Assembly: GCF_023101765.2 (NCBI RefSeq)
Contig: NC_064212.1
Coordinates: 11,966,001 to 12,030,000, forward strand
Length of the DNA stretch: 64,000 nt
Direction of reading: 5' to 3'
Source of the DNA: Spodoptera frugiperda
Lineage: Eukaryota > Arthropoda > Insecta > Lepidoptera > Noctuidae
Shown: positions 51,997 through 62,135 of the stretch, one piece after another
Layout of the letters: every line of letters begins with the position of its first letter
How positions within the stretch are numbered: the stretch's first letter is position 1
Notes under the pieces: generated by a model
Seen by the model: only the letters and a program-made list of their open reading frames with translations
What the model was told of the DNA's origin: nothing
The model's database searches: none
Position numbers and translations under genes: made by a program

Positions 51997-54900
51997 TGAG
52001 TGGATCGGATGCCTATTGTTAGCTGGCTTAACAGATAAATATGCGCCAATGATAATGGCGATCGAGCATTCGGGGATCGCAATTACCACCGACGCCATTA
52101 AGACAAAGTTAATGGATTTGGATGAAAACAATGATGGCGACGCTAGCGGGGCATTCGCAAGTTTTAAAAAATACAAGGTTGGCAGCACTTCCGGTCAAGG
52201 CGGAAGTGGCGGAACCAAAGACAATGGACATTCGCAAACGTCAAAGTCGAAGAAGGTACCGCGGTGTTATAAATGTAAACAAACCGGCCATTATCGCAAT
52301 CAATGTACTGTTGAGAAGGATTCATCTAATACCAAATCAAATGTGCGTAAACAAACAAACGCATTCAATGCCGTTTTTCTTAATGGTAGTTTTTCGAGAA
52401 ATGATTGGTATGTTGATTCGGGAGCGAGCGCCCACCTAACCTCAAACGAAAAATGGATGAAAAATGTCTCGACTGAACATGTTATCAAAGAGATTGTTGT
52501 GGCGAATGAAGAAAAGCTCAGCGTGACGTGCTCAGGTGACGTGCAAATTGCAACGGTTACTGACGACAGTGAATACGACGTGATTGTCGAAGGAGTGTTG
52601 TGTGTGCCGAAGTTAACCACAAACTTATTATCTGTCAGCCAGTTGGTTAGAAAAGGTAACCGGGTGGTGTTTACTACCAGTGGATGCAATATTTACAACA
52701 GAAATGAGCAGTTGGTCGCCATGGCGTCATTGACAAATGGTGTTTACAAGTTGCGAAGGCCTGAGAACTCACAGGCTGCAACTTTTATATCTGTAGATAC
52801 ATGGCATCGGAGATTAGGCCATGTAAACAGCATGTATTTAAATAAAATGCCTGATGCAGTGAGTGGCATGGAACTTGAGAAGAAAAGTGACATTTCCCAA
52901 TCTTCATGTATTGTCTGCTGTGAAGGCAAGCAGTCACGCCTTCCTTTTGGACATGCTGGTTCAAGAAGTGGTGAATTATTGGGTATAGTTCACAGTGATG
53001 TATGTGGTCCAATGGAAAATGAATCAATTGGTGGAAACAGGTATTTCATTTTGTTCATTGATGATTATAGTCGGATGACATACATATATTTCATGAAACA
53101 AAAAAGTGAAGTTTTTCAACACTTCCAGAATTATAAGGCGAAAGTAGAGAACCAGTTGAACAGAAAAATCAAAGTACTACGCACTGATAATGGGAAGGAA
53201 TTTTGCAACAGAAGTTTTGAAGATTTATTGAGGAAAAATGGCATTTTGCACCAGAAGTCAAATCCTTACACACCGGAGCAAAATGGCCTGTCAGAGCGTT
53301 TCAATCGCACTATAGTTGAGAAGGCTAAGTGTCTATTATTTGATGCCAAGCTAGGTAAAGAATTTTGGGCTGAAGCATCAAATACAGCTGTCTACCTGCA
53401 TAACCGTACTGCACTTCCAGTATTGAACAATAAAACATCTTATGAAATCTGGACAGGATGTAAGCCAGATATAAGCCATCTGCGTATTTTTGGCAGCCGT
53501 GTCATGGTACATGTGGCAAAGGAAAAGCGCCAAAAATGGGACAAGAAGTCAGAGGAGCAGATACTTGTGGGCTATCCAGAAGACATAAAAGGATATAGAG
53601 TTTATTGTCCTATCACTAAAAAGGTCAGCACCAGTAGAGATGTCATTGTAATGGAAGAAGTGTCTATGCCTGTTGCAGAACACAAAGAAAGCACTGAAGA
53701 GAGCCTAGGTTCAGTGGGGGACATATCTTCATGTGATTCAGAAGATACTATGATTGAGAGTTCTGTTGACAAGTCTGATGTAACTTATTTGCCAAGTGAG
53801 TATGAAGGTTCTGAATCTACTGAATCAGGTGAATCTGAACATGCAAATGAGCAAAAGCCTGTCAGGTTACGGAAGAAACCAGACCGGTATGGATATTCAA
53901 ATATGTGTGCTGAATCTACGGTGGTAGAGTTGGATGATTCTTGTGATCTGACTCTACAGGAAGCATTGGCAGGGCCAGAAAAAGAGCAGTGGTTGAGTGC
54001 TATTAGGGAAGAACTGGACTGTTTTAGTGAAAATGATGCGTGGGAGTTGGTAGATGCTCCTAGTGCGGGTACAGTAGTGAAGTGCAAGTGGGTTCTTAAA
54101 AAGAAATATTGTGATAAACAAGTGAGATATCGTGCACGGTTAGTCGCAAAGGGATTTACGCAAAGACCTGGTGTGGACTATGACGAGACATTCTCTCCTG
54201 TTATAAGACATTCAACTTTACGTTATTTATTTGCATTAAGTGTACAGCTTGATATGGACATTACTCATCTTGATGTAACTACTGCATTTCTTAATGGTCA
54301 TTTAAAGGAAACTATATTTATGCAATTACCTGAATGTTTTCCTAATGTTGATTGTAATAAGGTTCTTAGATTAAAAAGAGCTATATATGGCCTAAAGCAG
54401 GCTTCTCTAGCCTGGTATGATAGAGTAAATGAAACTTTATGTAATTTAGGTTATGTGAAGAGTGAAGTTGAACCTTGTGCATTTTTAAAAGATTGTAACA
54501 ATGGTAAAAAGGTGATAGTTGGTCTTTATGTTGACGATTTCCTTATTTTTTCAAATGTAAAGTCGGAAACTAATAAACTTATTGAAACCTTAAGTGCTCA
54601 ATTTAAAATTAAAAATCTTGGTGATGTCAAACAGTATCTAGGAATGAGAGTTAATGTTGATAGAAAAAATTGTGTAGTAACTCTTGATCAGGAACATTAT
54701 ATTGAGCAGTTGATGCAAAAGTTTAACATGACAGATTGTCACACAGCAGAAACACCTATTGAATGTAAACTAAATGTTGAAAAATCTAATGAGTGTAAAG
54801 ATAATATTCCATATCAAAGGTTAATAGGATGTTTAATGTATCTTGCTGTGTTGACTAGGCCAGACATAGCATACTCTGTCAGTTACTTATCACAGTTTAA

Positions 54901-55468
54901 CAATTCCTATTCAGATGTTCATTTTACTTATGTTAAAAGGGTTCTAAGGTACTTGTATAAGACTAAAGATTACTGTTTGAAGTACTCCAAAGGAACAGCG
55001 GATTTGATTGGTTATGTAGACGCCGATTGGGCTAGTGACGCGTTAGATAGACGGTCATATACAGGTTTTTGTTTTCTAAAAAATGGGTCTGCTGTTTCTT
55101 GGGAAAGCAGAAAGCAACGCACAGTGGCATTAAGTAGCTGTGAAGCAGAATATATGGCATTATCGGAAGCGTGTCGAGAGGCCATATATCTGCGTAGATT
55201 AGAAACTGAGATGGTTGGGTCTTGTAATAAAATAATTTTGTGTAATGATAGCCAGAGTGCGTTAAAACTTGCTAATAGTCATCAGTCTCACAAGAGGTCC
55301 AAACATATAGATGTACGTTATAATTTTATAAAAGAAGTAATTGATAATGAGATTGTTGAAACTAAATATGTTGGGACTTCTCAGATGCCTGCTGATTTAT
55401 TGACGAAAGGTTTGCCGAGGGCGAAACATTATAAATTTATGGAAACTTTGGGACTTGTAAAAATTTAA
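51938..55468 (+). CDS. Copia Gag C-terminus and Pol polyprotein
   Basis: The 1176-residue frame continues Gag after the frameshift. The domain order is a zinc knuckle CYKCKQTGHYRNQC near residues 110-123; an aspartic protease with VDSGASAHLT (Asp near 160); an integrase with an HHCC module (WHRRLGHVN ... CIVCC) and catalytic Asp near 354, Asp near 417 (RTDNGKEF) and Glu near 453 (NGLSERFNR); a reverse transcriptase with ARLVAKGFTQ, LDVTTAFLNG and YVDD near 864-867; and an RNase H with DADWASD and SSCEAEYMAL near the C-terminus. This integrase-before-reverse-transcriptase order defines Ty1/copia. No internal stop interrupts Pol. The true polyprotein would start at 51589. Here the frame has no proper start of its own. 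Confidence 0.96.
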   Translation: MTQLIETGQKLSGTGFAISDEWIGCLLLAGLTDKYAPMIMAIEHSGIAITTDAIKTKLMDLDENNDGDASGAFASFKKYKVGSTSGQGGSGGTKDNGHSQTSKSKKVPRCYKCKQTGHYRNQCTVEKDSSNTKSNVRKQTNAFNAVFLNGSFSRNDWYVDSGASAHLTSNEKWMKNVSTEHVIKEIVVANEEKLSVTCSGDVQIATVTDDSEYDVIVEGVLCVPKLTTNLLSVSQLVRKGNRVVFTTSGCNIYNRNEQLVAMASLTNGVYKLRRPENSQAATFISVDTWHRRLGHVNSMYLNKMPDAVSGMELEKKSDISQSSCIVCCEGKQSRLPFGHAGSRSGELLGIVHSDVCGPMENESIGGNRYFILFIDDYSRMTYIYFMKQKSEVFQHFQNYKAKVENQLNRKIKVLRTDNGKEFCNRSFEDLLRKNGILHQKSNPYTPEQNGLSERFNRTIVEKAKCLLFDAKLGKEFWAEASNTAVYLHNRTALPVLNNKTSYEIWTGCKPDISHLRIFGSRVMVHVAKEKRQKWDKKSEEQILVGYPEDIKGYRVYCPITKKVSTSRDVIVMEEVSMPVAEHKESTEESLGSVGDISSCDSEDTMIESSVDKSDVTYLPSEYEGSESTESGESEHANEQKPVRLRKKPDRYGYSNMCAESTVVELDDSCDLTLQEALAGPEKEQWLSAIREELDCFSENDAWELVDAPSAGTVVKCKWVLKKKYCDKQVRYRARLVAKGFTQRPGVDYDETFSPVIRHSTLRYLFALSVQLDMDITHLDVTTAFLNGHLKETIFMQLPECFPNVDCNKVLRLKRAIYGLKQASLAWYDRVNETLCNLGYVKSEVEPCAFLKDCNNGKKVIVGLYVDDFLIFSNVKSETNKLIETLSAQFKIKNLGDVKQYLGMRVNVDRKNCVVTLDQEHYIEQLMQKFNMTDCHTAETPIECKLNVEKSNECKDNIPYQRLIGCLMYLAVLTRPDIAYSVSYLSQFNNSYSDVHFTYVKRVLRYLYKTKDYCLKYSKGTADLIGYVDADWASDALDRRSYTGFCFLKNGSAVSWESRKQRTVALSSCEAEYMALSEACREAIYLRRLETEMVGSCNKIILCNDSQSALKLANSHQSHKRSKHIDVRYNFIKEVIDNEIVETKYVGTSQMPADLLTKGLPRAKHYKFMETLGLVKI

Positions 55469-55542
55469 TTTTGTTCTTTGTACACTTTTGAGTTGTAAGT
55501 TTCTATGTTATTTCTTTATCTTTTATTTCGATATAGTGGGGG

Positions 55543-55760
55543 TGTTATTTATTGATATCGAAATAATATATTTAATTCAAGTACTAGCGCCATCTGGTGG
55601 CAACACTAAATAATTTGGTTATGGCTAAAATAACTTATGTCCAAGTTTATGATTTTTTTTTATCTATGCTCTCTCTGTTCTAATGTATTCCGTTGTGTGT
55701 GAGAAAATATAAGCTGCGTGTTTTACTTACTTACTCTTTTGTTTTTAATTATAAATAATA
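55543..55760 (+). repeat. 3' LTR of the copia element
   Basis: 218 bp, preceded by the polypurine tract AGTGGGGG. It ends AATTATAAATAATA, followed by the duplicated GCTTT. Confidence 0.93.
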
Positions 55761-55765
55761 GCTTT

Positions 55766-55832
55766 GTATGTTTGTAAACGCACCCACGATATAGGAGAAA
55801 AAAATCCTAATGTGAGGCAACGTTTATTCTAA
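55766..55832 (+). mobile_element. SINE 3' tail fragment
   Basis: GTATGTTTGTAAACGCACCC, GATATAGGAG and AATCCTAATGTGAGGCAACG match the tail of the SINE at 3245-3390. The SINE body is not found on the other side of the copia element, so this was already a truncated copy. Confidence 0.6.
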
Positions 55833-55942
55833 ATAAAAAATAAGAGCTACCGTCCACGTTGCGTCATGTGACAAATGCATCAAACAATGAAAGCTGTCCA
55901 CGAAGCGGCTACGTAAAATCCACCCATTTTTGATGATGTATA

Positions 55943-56147
55943 TCTATTATATAAAAATAAGTCGGGTTTTCCTTCCTGATGCTATAACTCGAGAACGCAC
56001 GAACCGATTTACATGGTTTTGCATTCGTTGGAAAGGTCTCGGGCTCCGTGAGGTTTATAGCAAAGAAAATTCAGGAAAAATTCCAGAGAAAAGCAAGAAA
56101 ACAGGGAAAATCATTGGTGGCGAAACGGAGTTCGCCGGGTCTGCTAG
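55943..56147 (+). mobile_element. Mini-Helitron H1, first of a tandem pair
   Basis: It has TC...CTAG ends and a perfect 3' hairpin (GGCGAAACGGAGTTCGCC). Its CTAG end is joined directly to the TC start of the next copy. Confidence 0.88.
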
Positions 56148-56341
56148 TCTATTATATAAAAATAAGTCGGGTTTTCCTTCCTGACGCTATAACCTCAGAA
56201 CGCACGAACCGATTTCCACGGTTTTGCATTCGTTGGAAAGGTCTCGGGCTGCGTGAGGTTTATAGCAAAGAAAATTTAAAAGAATAGCAGGAGAACAGGG
56301 AAAATCATTGGTGGCGAAACGGAGTTCGTCGGGTTTGCTAG
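56148..56341 (+). mobile_element. Mini-Helitron H1, second of a tandem pair
   Basis: It directly abuts the first copy in the same orientation. The hairpin has one changed base (GGCGAAACGGAGTTCGTC). It ends GGGTTTGCTAG before T. Confidence 0.88.
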
Positions 56342-56419
56342 TATTATTATGTATATGTATGCATTTCTGCCCGTGGACTGCGTAGGCTGCCCCTGGGGGG
56401 CGTTGCCAAGGCATTACTT

Positions 56420-56625
56420 GTTGAAGTTGAATACAACTTGTCGAATAGTTACGAATCTGAAGTAACAGGATATTATGAATTGAAAGAGTTGATGAACGTC
56501 CATATAAGTTTGTATGTAAAATAAATGGACTACGGGAAACTATAACCTGTTGGAATGCAACTTGTGGGATAAATATGAGTCAAATGTACTAGAATGGCAT
56601 GAATTGAAAGAATATCCTTGGTAAT
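56420..56625 (+). repeat. Type C unit pair
   Basis: TTGAATACAACTTGTCG with AAGTAACAGGATATTATGAA, then AACCTGTTGGAATGCAACTTG with ATGTACTAGAATGGCATGAA. Confidence 0.72.
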
Positions 56626-57285
56626 AGAGATTGAACGTAACGTGAAAAAATACAAATGACAAGTAATAAGAAGAGGGTACCTCTGTAAGTGTTATGTAGT
56701 CCTGGTATTTTTGATTCCGTGCGGACACCGGTGTCCTCGCGTGATGTCATCACGTCATACTGAGTTTTGAAGTACGTTAAGTGACATGACAATGACATTT
56801 ATTGTGGGTTTATTAAAAACTCAAAAAGTATTCAATTCTAAAATTAGTTTTTAAATAAACAACAAATATCTTTGACTTATACTCTATACTCTCAAAACAA
56901 CTTTGACTTCGACTTATTTTTAAACTTTAACCTAAACTAGAAATTACTCTTGTGTCGTGAATGCGTTTACTCTGCATCACCCAAAGGTGCCAAACCTTTG
57001 GTTGAAAATGCCTACGGCATTAAGCCCGCCTTGTGTGCACATTGATATGCATTAAGAGCTAAATAAATTAAAATAAATAAACCCGTAAATACCGGTAATC
57101 TTTGTTTTGATTCGAACGCCTACTTTTTGGCAAAGACTATAAACTAATATAGATAACAAACATCCAGAATGTTTCTAGTCAATGTAAAGTATGACCGTAA
57201 ACTGATTTATCTGGAAACTCATTGTCCTGAAAAAAAAGGTATAATACTGCCCCATTGCCAAGCAAAAAAAATACATCGCGTTGCC
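56626..57285. other. No feature recognised
   Basis: AT-rich sequence with no supported gene. Only short frames without known domains are present. Confidence 0.45.
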
Positions 57286-57370
57286 ATGGAATTCACTTGT
57301 TGGCTACAACTTGTCGAATGATGATTCTGAAGTACCAGAATAACATGAATTGAGAGAGCGTAAGAGTTGT
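57286..57370 (+). repeat. Type C unit
   Basis: CACTTGTTGGCTACAACTTG and GAAGTACCAGAATAACATG, then AATTGAGAGAGCG. Confidence 0.72.
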
Positions 57371-57419
57371 TAGGGTATCAATGCAAGTGAACTGACCGTT
57401 CGTATCCACCAAGGTTTTA

Positions 57420-58028
57420 AGGGGGTGATAGACACGCGAGTAAGTTCGCGTACTTATGGCTCGACGACCTTTTTCGCTCGTGTGTCACTGTAAGTACGCG
57501 TACTTTAAAACCGCCGAGTAAGTTCGTCGGCGATCCAACCGGTTTGAAATCTTGCTCGTAGCTCGTCTTGGCTCGTGCGTGTGGCAGCACTGCGAGCCGC
57601 GAGCCGCCAATTTGTTTCGCCAGTCCGTGAACGCGGACGCTTATTTATAAAAAATAATTAAAGATTAATAAAAAAAAATAATTAATTAGTTTATTAATGT
57701 ATTTAATTTATTTACACAGGCTCAGGCATTCTTAAATAATTCTAAAAATCTTCCTTCTCGTCACGTAACTCTCTTACTAAATTCACATGTGATAAACGCT
57801 CTCTTTTTGTAAGCCAGTTCTTAACCCACACTTTTCGCCGTTGTCTATTGGTTTTAGTTTTTGAAATGTAATACGATATAATACCTAAATAACACAGCTT
57901 CTTCTGTCGAAGACATCGCAATACAGAGTGCGTAAGTTTCACGACTCACGTGTGTCACTAACGTCGAACCGAGTAAGTTGCCGATCTTAAAAACCGCGTA
58001 CTTCAAGTTCGTACGTCTATCACCCACT
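57420..58028 (-). mobile_element. Harbinger-like DNA element, 609-bp deletion derivative
   Basis: The ends are AGGGGGTGATAGAC and the complement of AGTGGGTGATAGAC, flanked by TTA on both sides (57417-57419 and 58029-58031), the typical PIF/Harbinger duplication. It keeps a damaged transposase N-terminus on the minus strand. It is distinct from the element at 49412. Confidence 0.82.
57723..57942 (-). pseudogene. Harbinger transposase N-terminal remnant
   Basis: The minus-strand frame contains RRKVWVKNWLTKRERLSHVN and LVRELRDEKEDF, a motif typical of the start of PIF/Harbinger transposases, where the order is a charged WV..W motif, then LLREL and a conserved FRNFLRM. Here a TAG (57739-57741) directly follows KEDF, and the expected NYLRM continues in frame after it. 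The catalytic DDE domain is deleted. The remnant cannot encode active transposase. Confidence 0.8.
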
Positions 58029-58034
58029 TTAATA

Positions 58035-58115
58035 CTAGCGTTACCTGTTGGAATGCAACTTGTGGGATAAATACGAGTCTGCATCACCAGGATAGCATCT
58101 ATTAAGAGAGTAACA
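58035..58115 (+). repeat. Type C unit, last of the main region
   Basis: TTACCTGTTGGAATGCAACT and GCATCACCAGGATAGCATC, then TATTAAGAGAGTAAC. Confidence 0.75.
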
Positions 58116-58463
58116 CTATAATGATAGCGACTTAAGACCAAAACTGCTCGTTTTCCAACGTTTACCGGAGAAATATTTATAAATACGAGTATTTGACAAT
58201 TCTTACCATGAATATAGTAACTGGATAGCGAAAAATAATTGGCAAAATTGAAATGAGAGACTCCGGCATAAATAAGAAGCAGAATTGTGGTTGTATTTGG
58301 TCAGTAAATGTCTAATAATTGAATAAAAGTTGAAGAATAATTGAAATTCTACTTAATAAACCATTCACAAATATTAGTAGGTATAAAAATGTTTTTGTAA
58401 AAAATATTTTTAAGTAAAAAAAATATCCCACTAAAAATCACGTTGTTAACGTGTCCTTCATAA
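58116..58463. other. No feature recognised
   Basis: AT-rich spacer between the last type C unit and the right-hand type A units. Confidence 0.45.
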
Positions 58464-58464
58464 C

Positions 58465-58518
58465 GACCGCCAACCAAACGAAGGCTTCAGCGCTCCGGTC
58501 AAATGTACTAGGAGAACA
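58465..58518 (+). repeat. Type A unit, right cluster
   Basis: GACCG (58465-58469) pairs with CGGTC (to 58500) around AAGGCTTCAGCGCTC. AATGTACTAGGAGAACACG follows. The inner stem is lost. Confidence 0.68.
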
Positions 58519-58857
58519 CGTTTATAGAAGTTACTTGAACCGTTACCGTGGAAACGTAAGAAACGCTTTCACAGGCTGTATGGGGTAGGTCTAGGTTATT
58601 CTATTTTAAATTTACCACATAATTTCTGTCACAAAATTAATCTTTAGTAAAAAAATATCCAATATCTTAAAATAAATTGCCTATTACCACATTATAACGA
58701 GAACAAATGTTTAATAATTACCAAAAAAATATAAACCGATTATTAAACAATACAATAATATTAAATTACTTTATTTTCCATTGTGACCATCTTGGTAAAC
58801 CAGCCTCCTACCTTTTACAAAATAAAATCTCAATTCGTTGCTACCACGGCACGGTTC

Positions 58858-58926
58858 CGTTGCTAGGATCTCCATAGCGACCGTCAAAAACCTTCAGTGC
58901 TCCGGTCAAACGTACCAGGCGAGCAT
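58858..58926 (+). repeat. Type A unit, right cluster
   Basis: CGTTGCTAGG pairs with ATAGCGAC through one wobble. GACCG then pairs with CGGTC (58879-58907) around AACCTTCAGTGCTC. CGTACCAGGCGAGCAT ends the unit. Confidence 0.68.
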
Positions 58927-59468
58927 AAATGGAAGGAAGTCACCGTTTCAACTCGAGAAAATCTCTGCATCACAGTAGCTCAACATGGACCTGCGGGCAA
59001 TGACCGCGAGGTAATAAATCAATAAATTGTGTGAGAGAGACAGAGTGATCTAACAACCCCCAACCTCAGAGACTGCCCTTTAAATAGTGTGTGTGTCCTT
59101 GCCAGTGTTACTTGGGATGCGAGGAAGATATAACGTGCTGATGTGCAAAATATTTTGTGGCCAATAGATAGTATTTATATGTAAGAACAAAACGGCAATT
59201 GCAAATACAATAAGGTTGATAATTATTAAAGTAATTTACAATTAATCAACTGCCGCAAATGTTTAATGGTTGCTTTGTGATATTAGGAAGAAATAACATA
59301 ATTTTTATTCAGTTACTAATTGCATTATCGTAGTAATAATAAATTGTGTTATTATAATAAAAAAGTCTTTCTACTAGGGTTAGGTTTGTCATTAATAAAT
59401 TGGCCTTCAAAGATTATTTTTAACACGAGGATATTATTTAGTTTTTTAATAGTAATTGTAACATTAAA
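58927..59468. other. No feature recognised
   Basis: AT-rich sequence with a GAGAGACAGAG stretch and no supported gene. Confidence 0.45.
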
Positions 59469-60817
59469 ACATCTATATCTATCTATACATATAATAAAAT
59501 CGTAGAAAAGTGCTGTCTGTACATTGAAATAAAAATAAAAAAAATAGCAGGGGTTATTGTTATGTCGATGTCGAACCCAAAAATGTAATTAACTTTTTTT
59601 TGTCTGTTTGTCTGTTTGTCTGTTTGTCTGTTCGTCTGTGCGCGCTAATCTCAGAAACGGCTGATCCGAGTTGGATGCGGTTTTCACGAATATATTGTGG
59701 GATGCTTAAATTTACATTTAGTGTTTGTTTCATGTCAATCGGTTCATAAATAAAAAAGTTATGTCAAATTAAAGAATCACGTCGAACATTCTATGCTTAT
59801 ACCATTAATCTCCGCAACTATTTGACGGATTTGGTTGAAATTTGGTACAGATATAGTTTAGAACCTTAGAAAGGACATATATATATATTTTTATTTCAAA
59901 AATCAAAAAATAAAAATAAGAAATAAATTATTTATAAATAATTCTATGTCGATCGTTACACGACTTCGGTTCATGTTATTGTTTTAATTTATCGAAAAAA
60001 AGTAAATAAATAGTAAAAAGGTATGAAAAAAATAATATTAATATAATAAAACATTTAGTACAAAGAAAATGCTCTAACGGAGTATAGATAATTCTATGTC
60101 GATCGTTACACGACTTCGGTTCATGTTATTGTTTTAATTCATCGAAAAAAAGTAAATAAATAGTAAAAAGGTATGAATAAAATAATATCAATATAATTAA
60201 ACTTTTAGTACAAAGAAAATGCCCGAACGGAGTATAGATCAATAATCCGAGTTGTCTTTGGCGTTGGGATCGAAATAGATCGCGCTATGGTTTCGTTACA
60301 CTCATTTGGTTGGGTATGGGCCGAGCGCTTCGGTACTGTCGTGGAAAATCAAAAATATTATAATAAAATCTGTAGAAGGTTCAATTCTGTACATTGAAAA
60401 TATTGAAAGAATAAATAGCAAGGGGTGTTACTGGATCGATACCAAACCTAAATATGTGATTAAATTTTTTTTTGTCTGTCTGTCTGTCTGTATGTTCAGG
60501 CATCACATGAAAACTAACGGTTCGATTTCGATGAAACTTGGTATAATTATATCTTACTATCCTGAGCATAAAATGGGATACTCTTTATCCTGGAAAAATA
60601 CGTAGAAAAAAATCCTTATTTTTCAGTTTTATTCTACAGAACGCGAGCTCAACAGCAGTAGCTCAATAGAGGGATCTCCTTAATTATTATGGGCCTCGCC
60701 GTATTTGGGTCCAACAGATATTTATAAGATGTCATTGTCAGAGTTACTCAAAATGGAGAAATAAAACTTCCACGCGAAGACCGACATCCGCGCGGACGGA
60801 GTCGCGGGCGGAAGCTA
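59469..60817 (+). repeat. Dispersed repeat region with two related starts
   Basis: TATAATAAAATCGTAGAAA with TGTCTGTACATTG near 59490, and TATAATAAAATCTGTAGAAGG with CTGTACATTG near 60360, are related starts. Each is followed by TCTG-repeat microsatellites. The region ends GCGGGCGGAAGCTAG before T, as many lepidopteran non-autonomous repeats do. No coding region is supported. Confidence 0.5.
59939..60238 (+). repeat. 150-bp direct tandem duplication
   Basis: Two copies of about 150 bp start with ATTCTATGTCGATCGTTAC at 59941 and 60091 and end with ACGGAGTATAGAT. Only a few substitutions separate them. Confidence 0.88.
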
Positions 60818-60938
60818 GTAATTAAATATGTATCGAAAGAAAGAATATTTGCACGCTTGTGCGTAGTCGACGACTATCAAGTATATTGTAACGTGGATTT
60901 ACGCAGTATTGCAGTTGTTTTGATTCAACTTGAAGGAA

Positions 60939-60998
60939 ACCTGTTGGATAACGACCTGTCGGGAATATGCGAGTCTATTTTACTAGGGTAGCATGAAA
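60939..60998 (+). repeat. Isolated type C-like unit
   Basis: ACCTGTTGGATAACGACCTG and TCGGGAATATGCGAGTC, with TTACTAGGGTAGCATGAAA. It lies among the right-hand type A units. Confidence 0.72.
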
Positions 60999-61430
60999 AG
61001 CTAGAGCTGTAGAACACATTTTCAAACAAATTTTCGTTATGCTACTTATATTTTAGAGAGTAAGCTACTGTAGTTCACCGTGATGTGACATTCCCAATGC
61101 GTTATCGTCATTATTATTACCTTCAATTACAATTGCCGACTTCATACTAATGAGTAAAAATAGTAAATAATTTACAAAGAATTTTAAACTCTCGATCCTA
61201 ATTGAAGTACTTTGCTCGATATCATTTATTTTTAACCTTGAAAAAAAAATTAGCCCAAGGTACACTTATACTCAAAAAAAAAATATATGTATGTACCGTA
61301 TACTCTGGTAATCTGGTTCTAGCCTGATTGCGAGGTATGCCGTTCGAGGTTGCTCGCCGTTTGTAAATCCGCGAATGTTGCTATATGTTACTATGGCTAC
61401 GCGAGTCGTAGCTGCACTACGTACTTGCTA

Positions 61431-61513
61431 CGGTTGCTACGTTGTTTGCCTTCGTAGCAACCGCCAAACGTCGAAAGTTTCATCGCTCCGGTCAAATGTA
61501 CCAGGTTTTCATG
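61431..61513 (+). repeat. Type A unit with an 11-bp perfect upstream stem
   Basis: CGGTTGCTACG (61431-61441) pairs perfectly with CGTAGCAACCG (61453-61463) across an 11-nt loop. The last ACCG can instead pair with CGGT further on (after AGTTTCATCGCTC), so two alternative stems compete. AATGTACCAGGTTTTCATG follows. Confidence 0.78.
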
Positions 61514-61869
61514 TGACTCGAAGGGTAATATTTTAAGGACGTCTTTATAATTTTGCACTAAGTAATCTGGAACAATCTGACTGTACTTATACAGTATGCA
61601 AGTAAGTCACTGAATAAATCTTGTAGAAATCATTGCAGATCATTATAAAAAAGATTAACTACTAGTTTCAAAAGCAAAACTTATTGTTAACAAAATTCAA
61701 AATTCACATTCATGCATCTAACAAAAGCCGTGTCGTTTAGTTTCAATTTCAGTGCTAAGTTTTCTCGCTATTAGCCGATGTAAATATTTTAGCAAGTCTA
61801 CAGATAAATAGTTTATTGAGTATATCGACATGACCAAATCCCTACTAAAATTCTACCTCCTTTGTATCG
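61514..61869. other. No feature recognised
   Basis: AT-rich spacer between type A units of opposite orientation. Confidence 0.45.
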
Positions 61870-61961
61870 TGATGCCTTGGTATCTGTGACCGGAGCGCTG
61901 AAACCTTATCTCGCACGTTTCACGGTCGCTACGGGCGAGGGCACACCGTAACCATAGCAAC
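61870..61961 (-). repeat. Type A unit on the minus strand, well preserved
   Basis: On the minus strand GACCG pairs with CGGTC and TGAAAC with GTTTCA (61888-61927), with bulge GCGCTC. AGATACCAAGGCATCAC follows. An upstream arm, GTTGCTATGGTTACGG, is also present. Confidence 0.78.
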
Positions 61962-62065
61962 AGACGTGACGCCGCGCCGTCACTGCCCGGCGCGTTGTTG
62001 GGAAAACGGGACGGGAAGATTGGTTTAACCGGAGCCGGAGCTTCCACTTAAATTAAACCTCCTTT

Positions 62066-62135
62066 GTTCACTGGGATCCTAGTAACTTTGACCGGACCGG
62101 TGAAACCTTGCCTCGCAAAATTCACGGTCGCTATG
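62066..62135 (-). repeat. Type A unit on the minus strand
   Basis: On the minus strand GACCG pairs with CGGTC (62090-62129) and TGAA with TTCA, with bulge CCGGTC. AAAGTTACTAGGATCCCAG follows. Confidence 0.72.

Larger units (their letters stand above)
51275..55760 (+). mobile_element. Ty1/copia LTR retrotransposon, full length and young
   Basis: A 4486-bp element is flanked by a 5-bp duplication GCTTT (51270-51274 and 55761-55765). Its LTRs of 217 and 218 bp differ at about two bases and one single-base gap. It has a primer binding site, a Gag frame, a Pol frame and a polypurine tract (AGTGGGGG) before the 3' LTR. The only clear defect is a one-base frameshift in Gag. Confidence 0.96.

Noticed and set aside
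61853..62047. 64-residue minus-strand frame rich in Pro and Arg
   Set aside because: It overlaps a well-preserved type A unit and has no domain. It is a chance frame in a GC-richer stretch.
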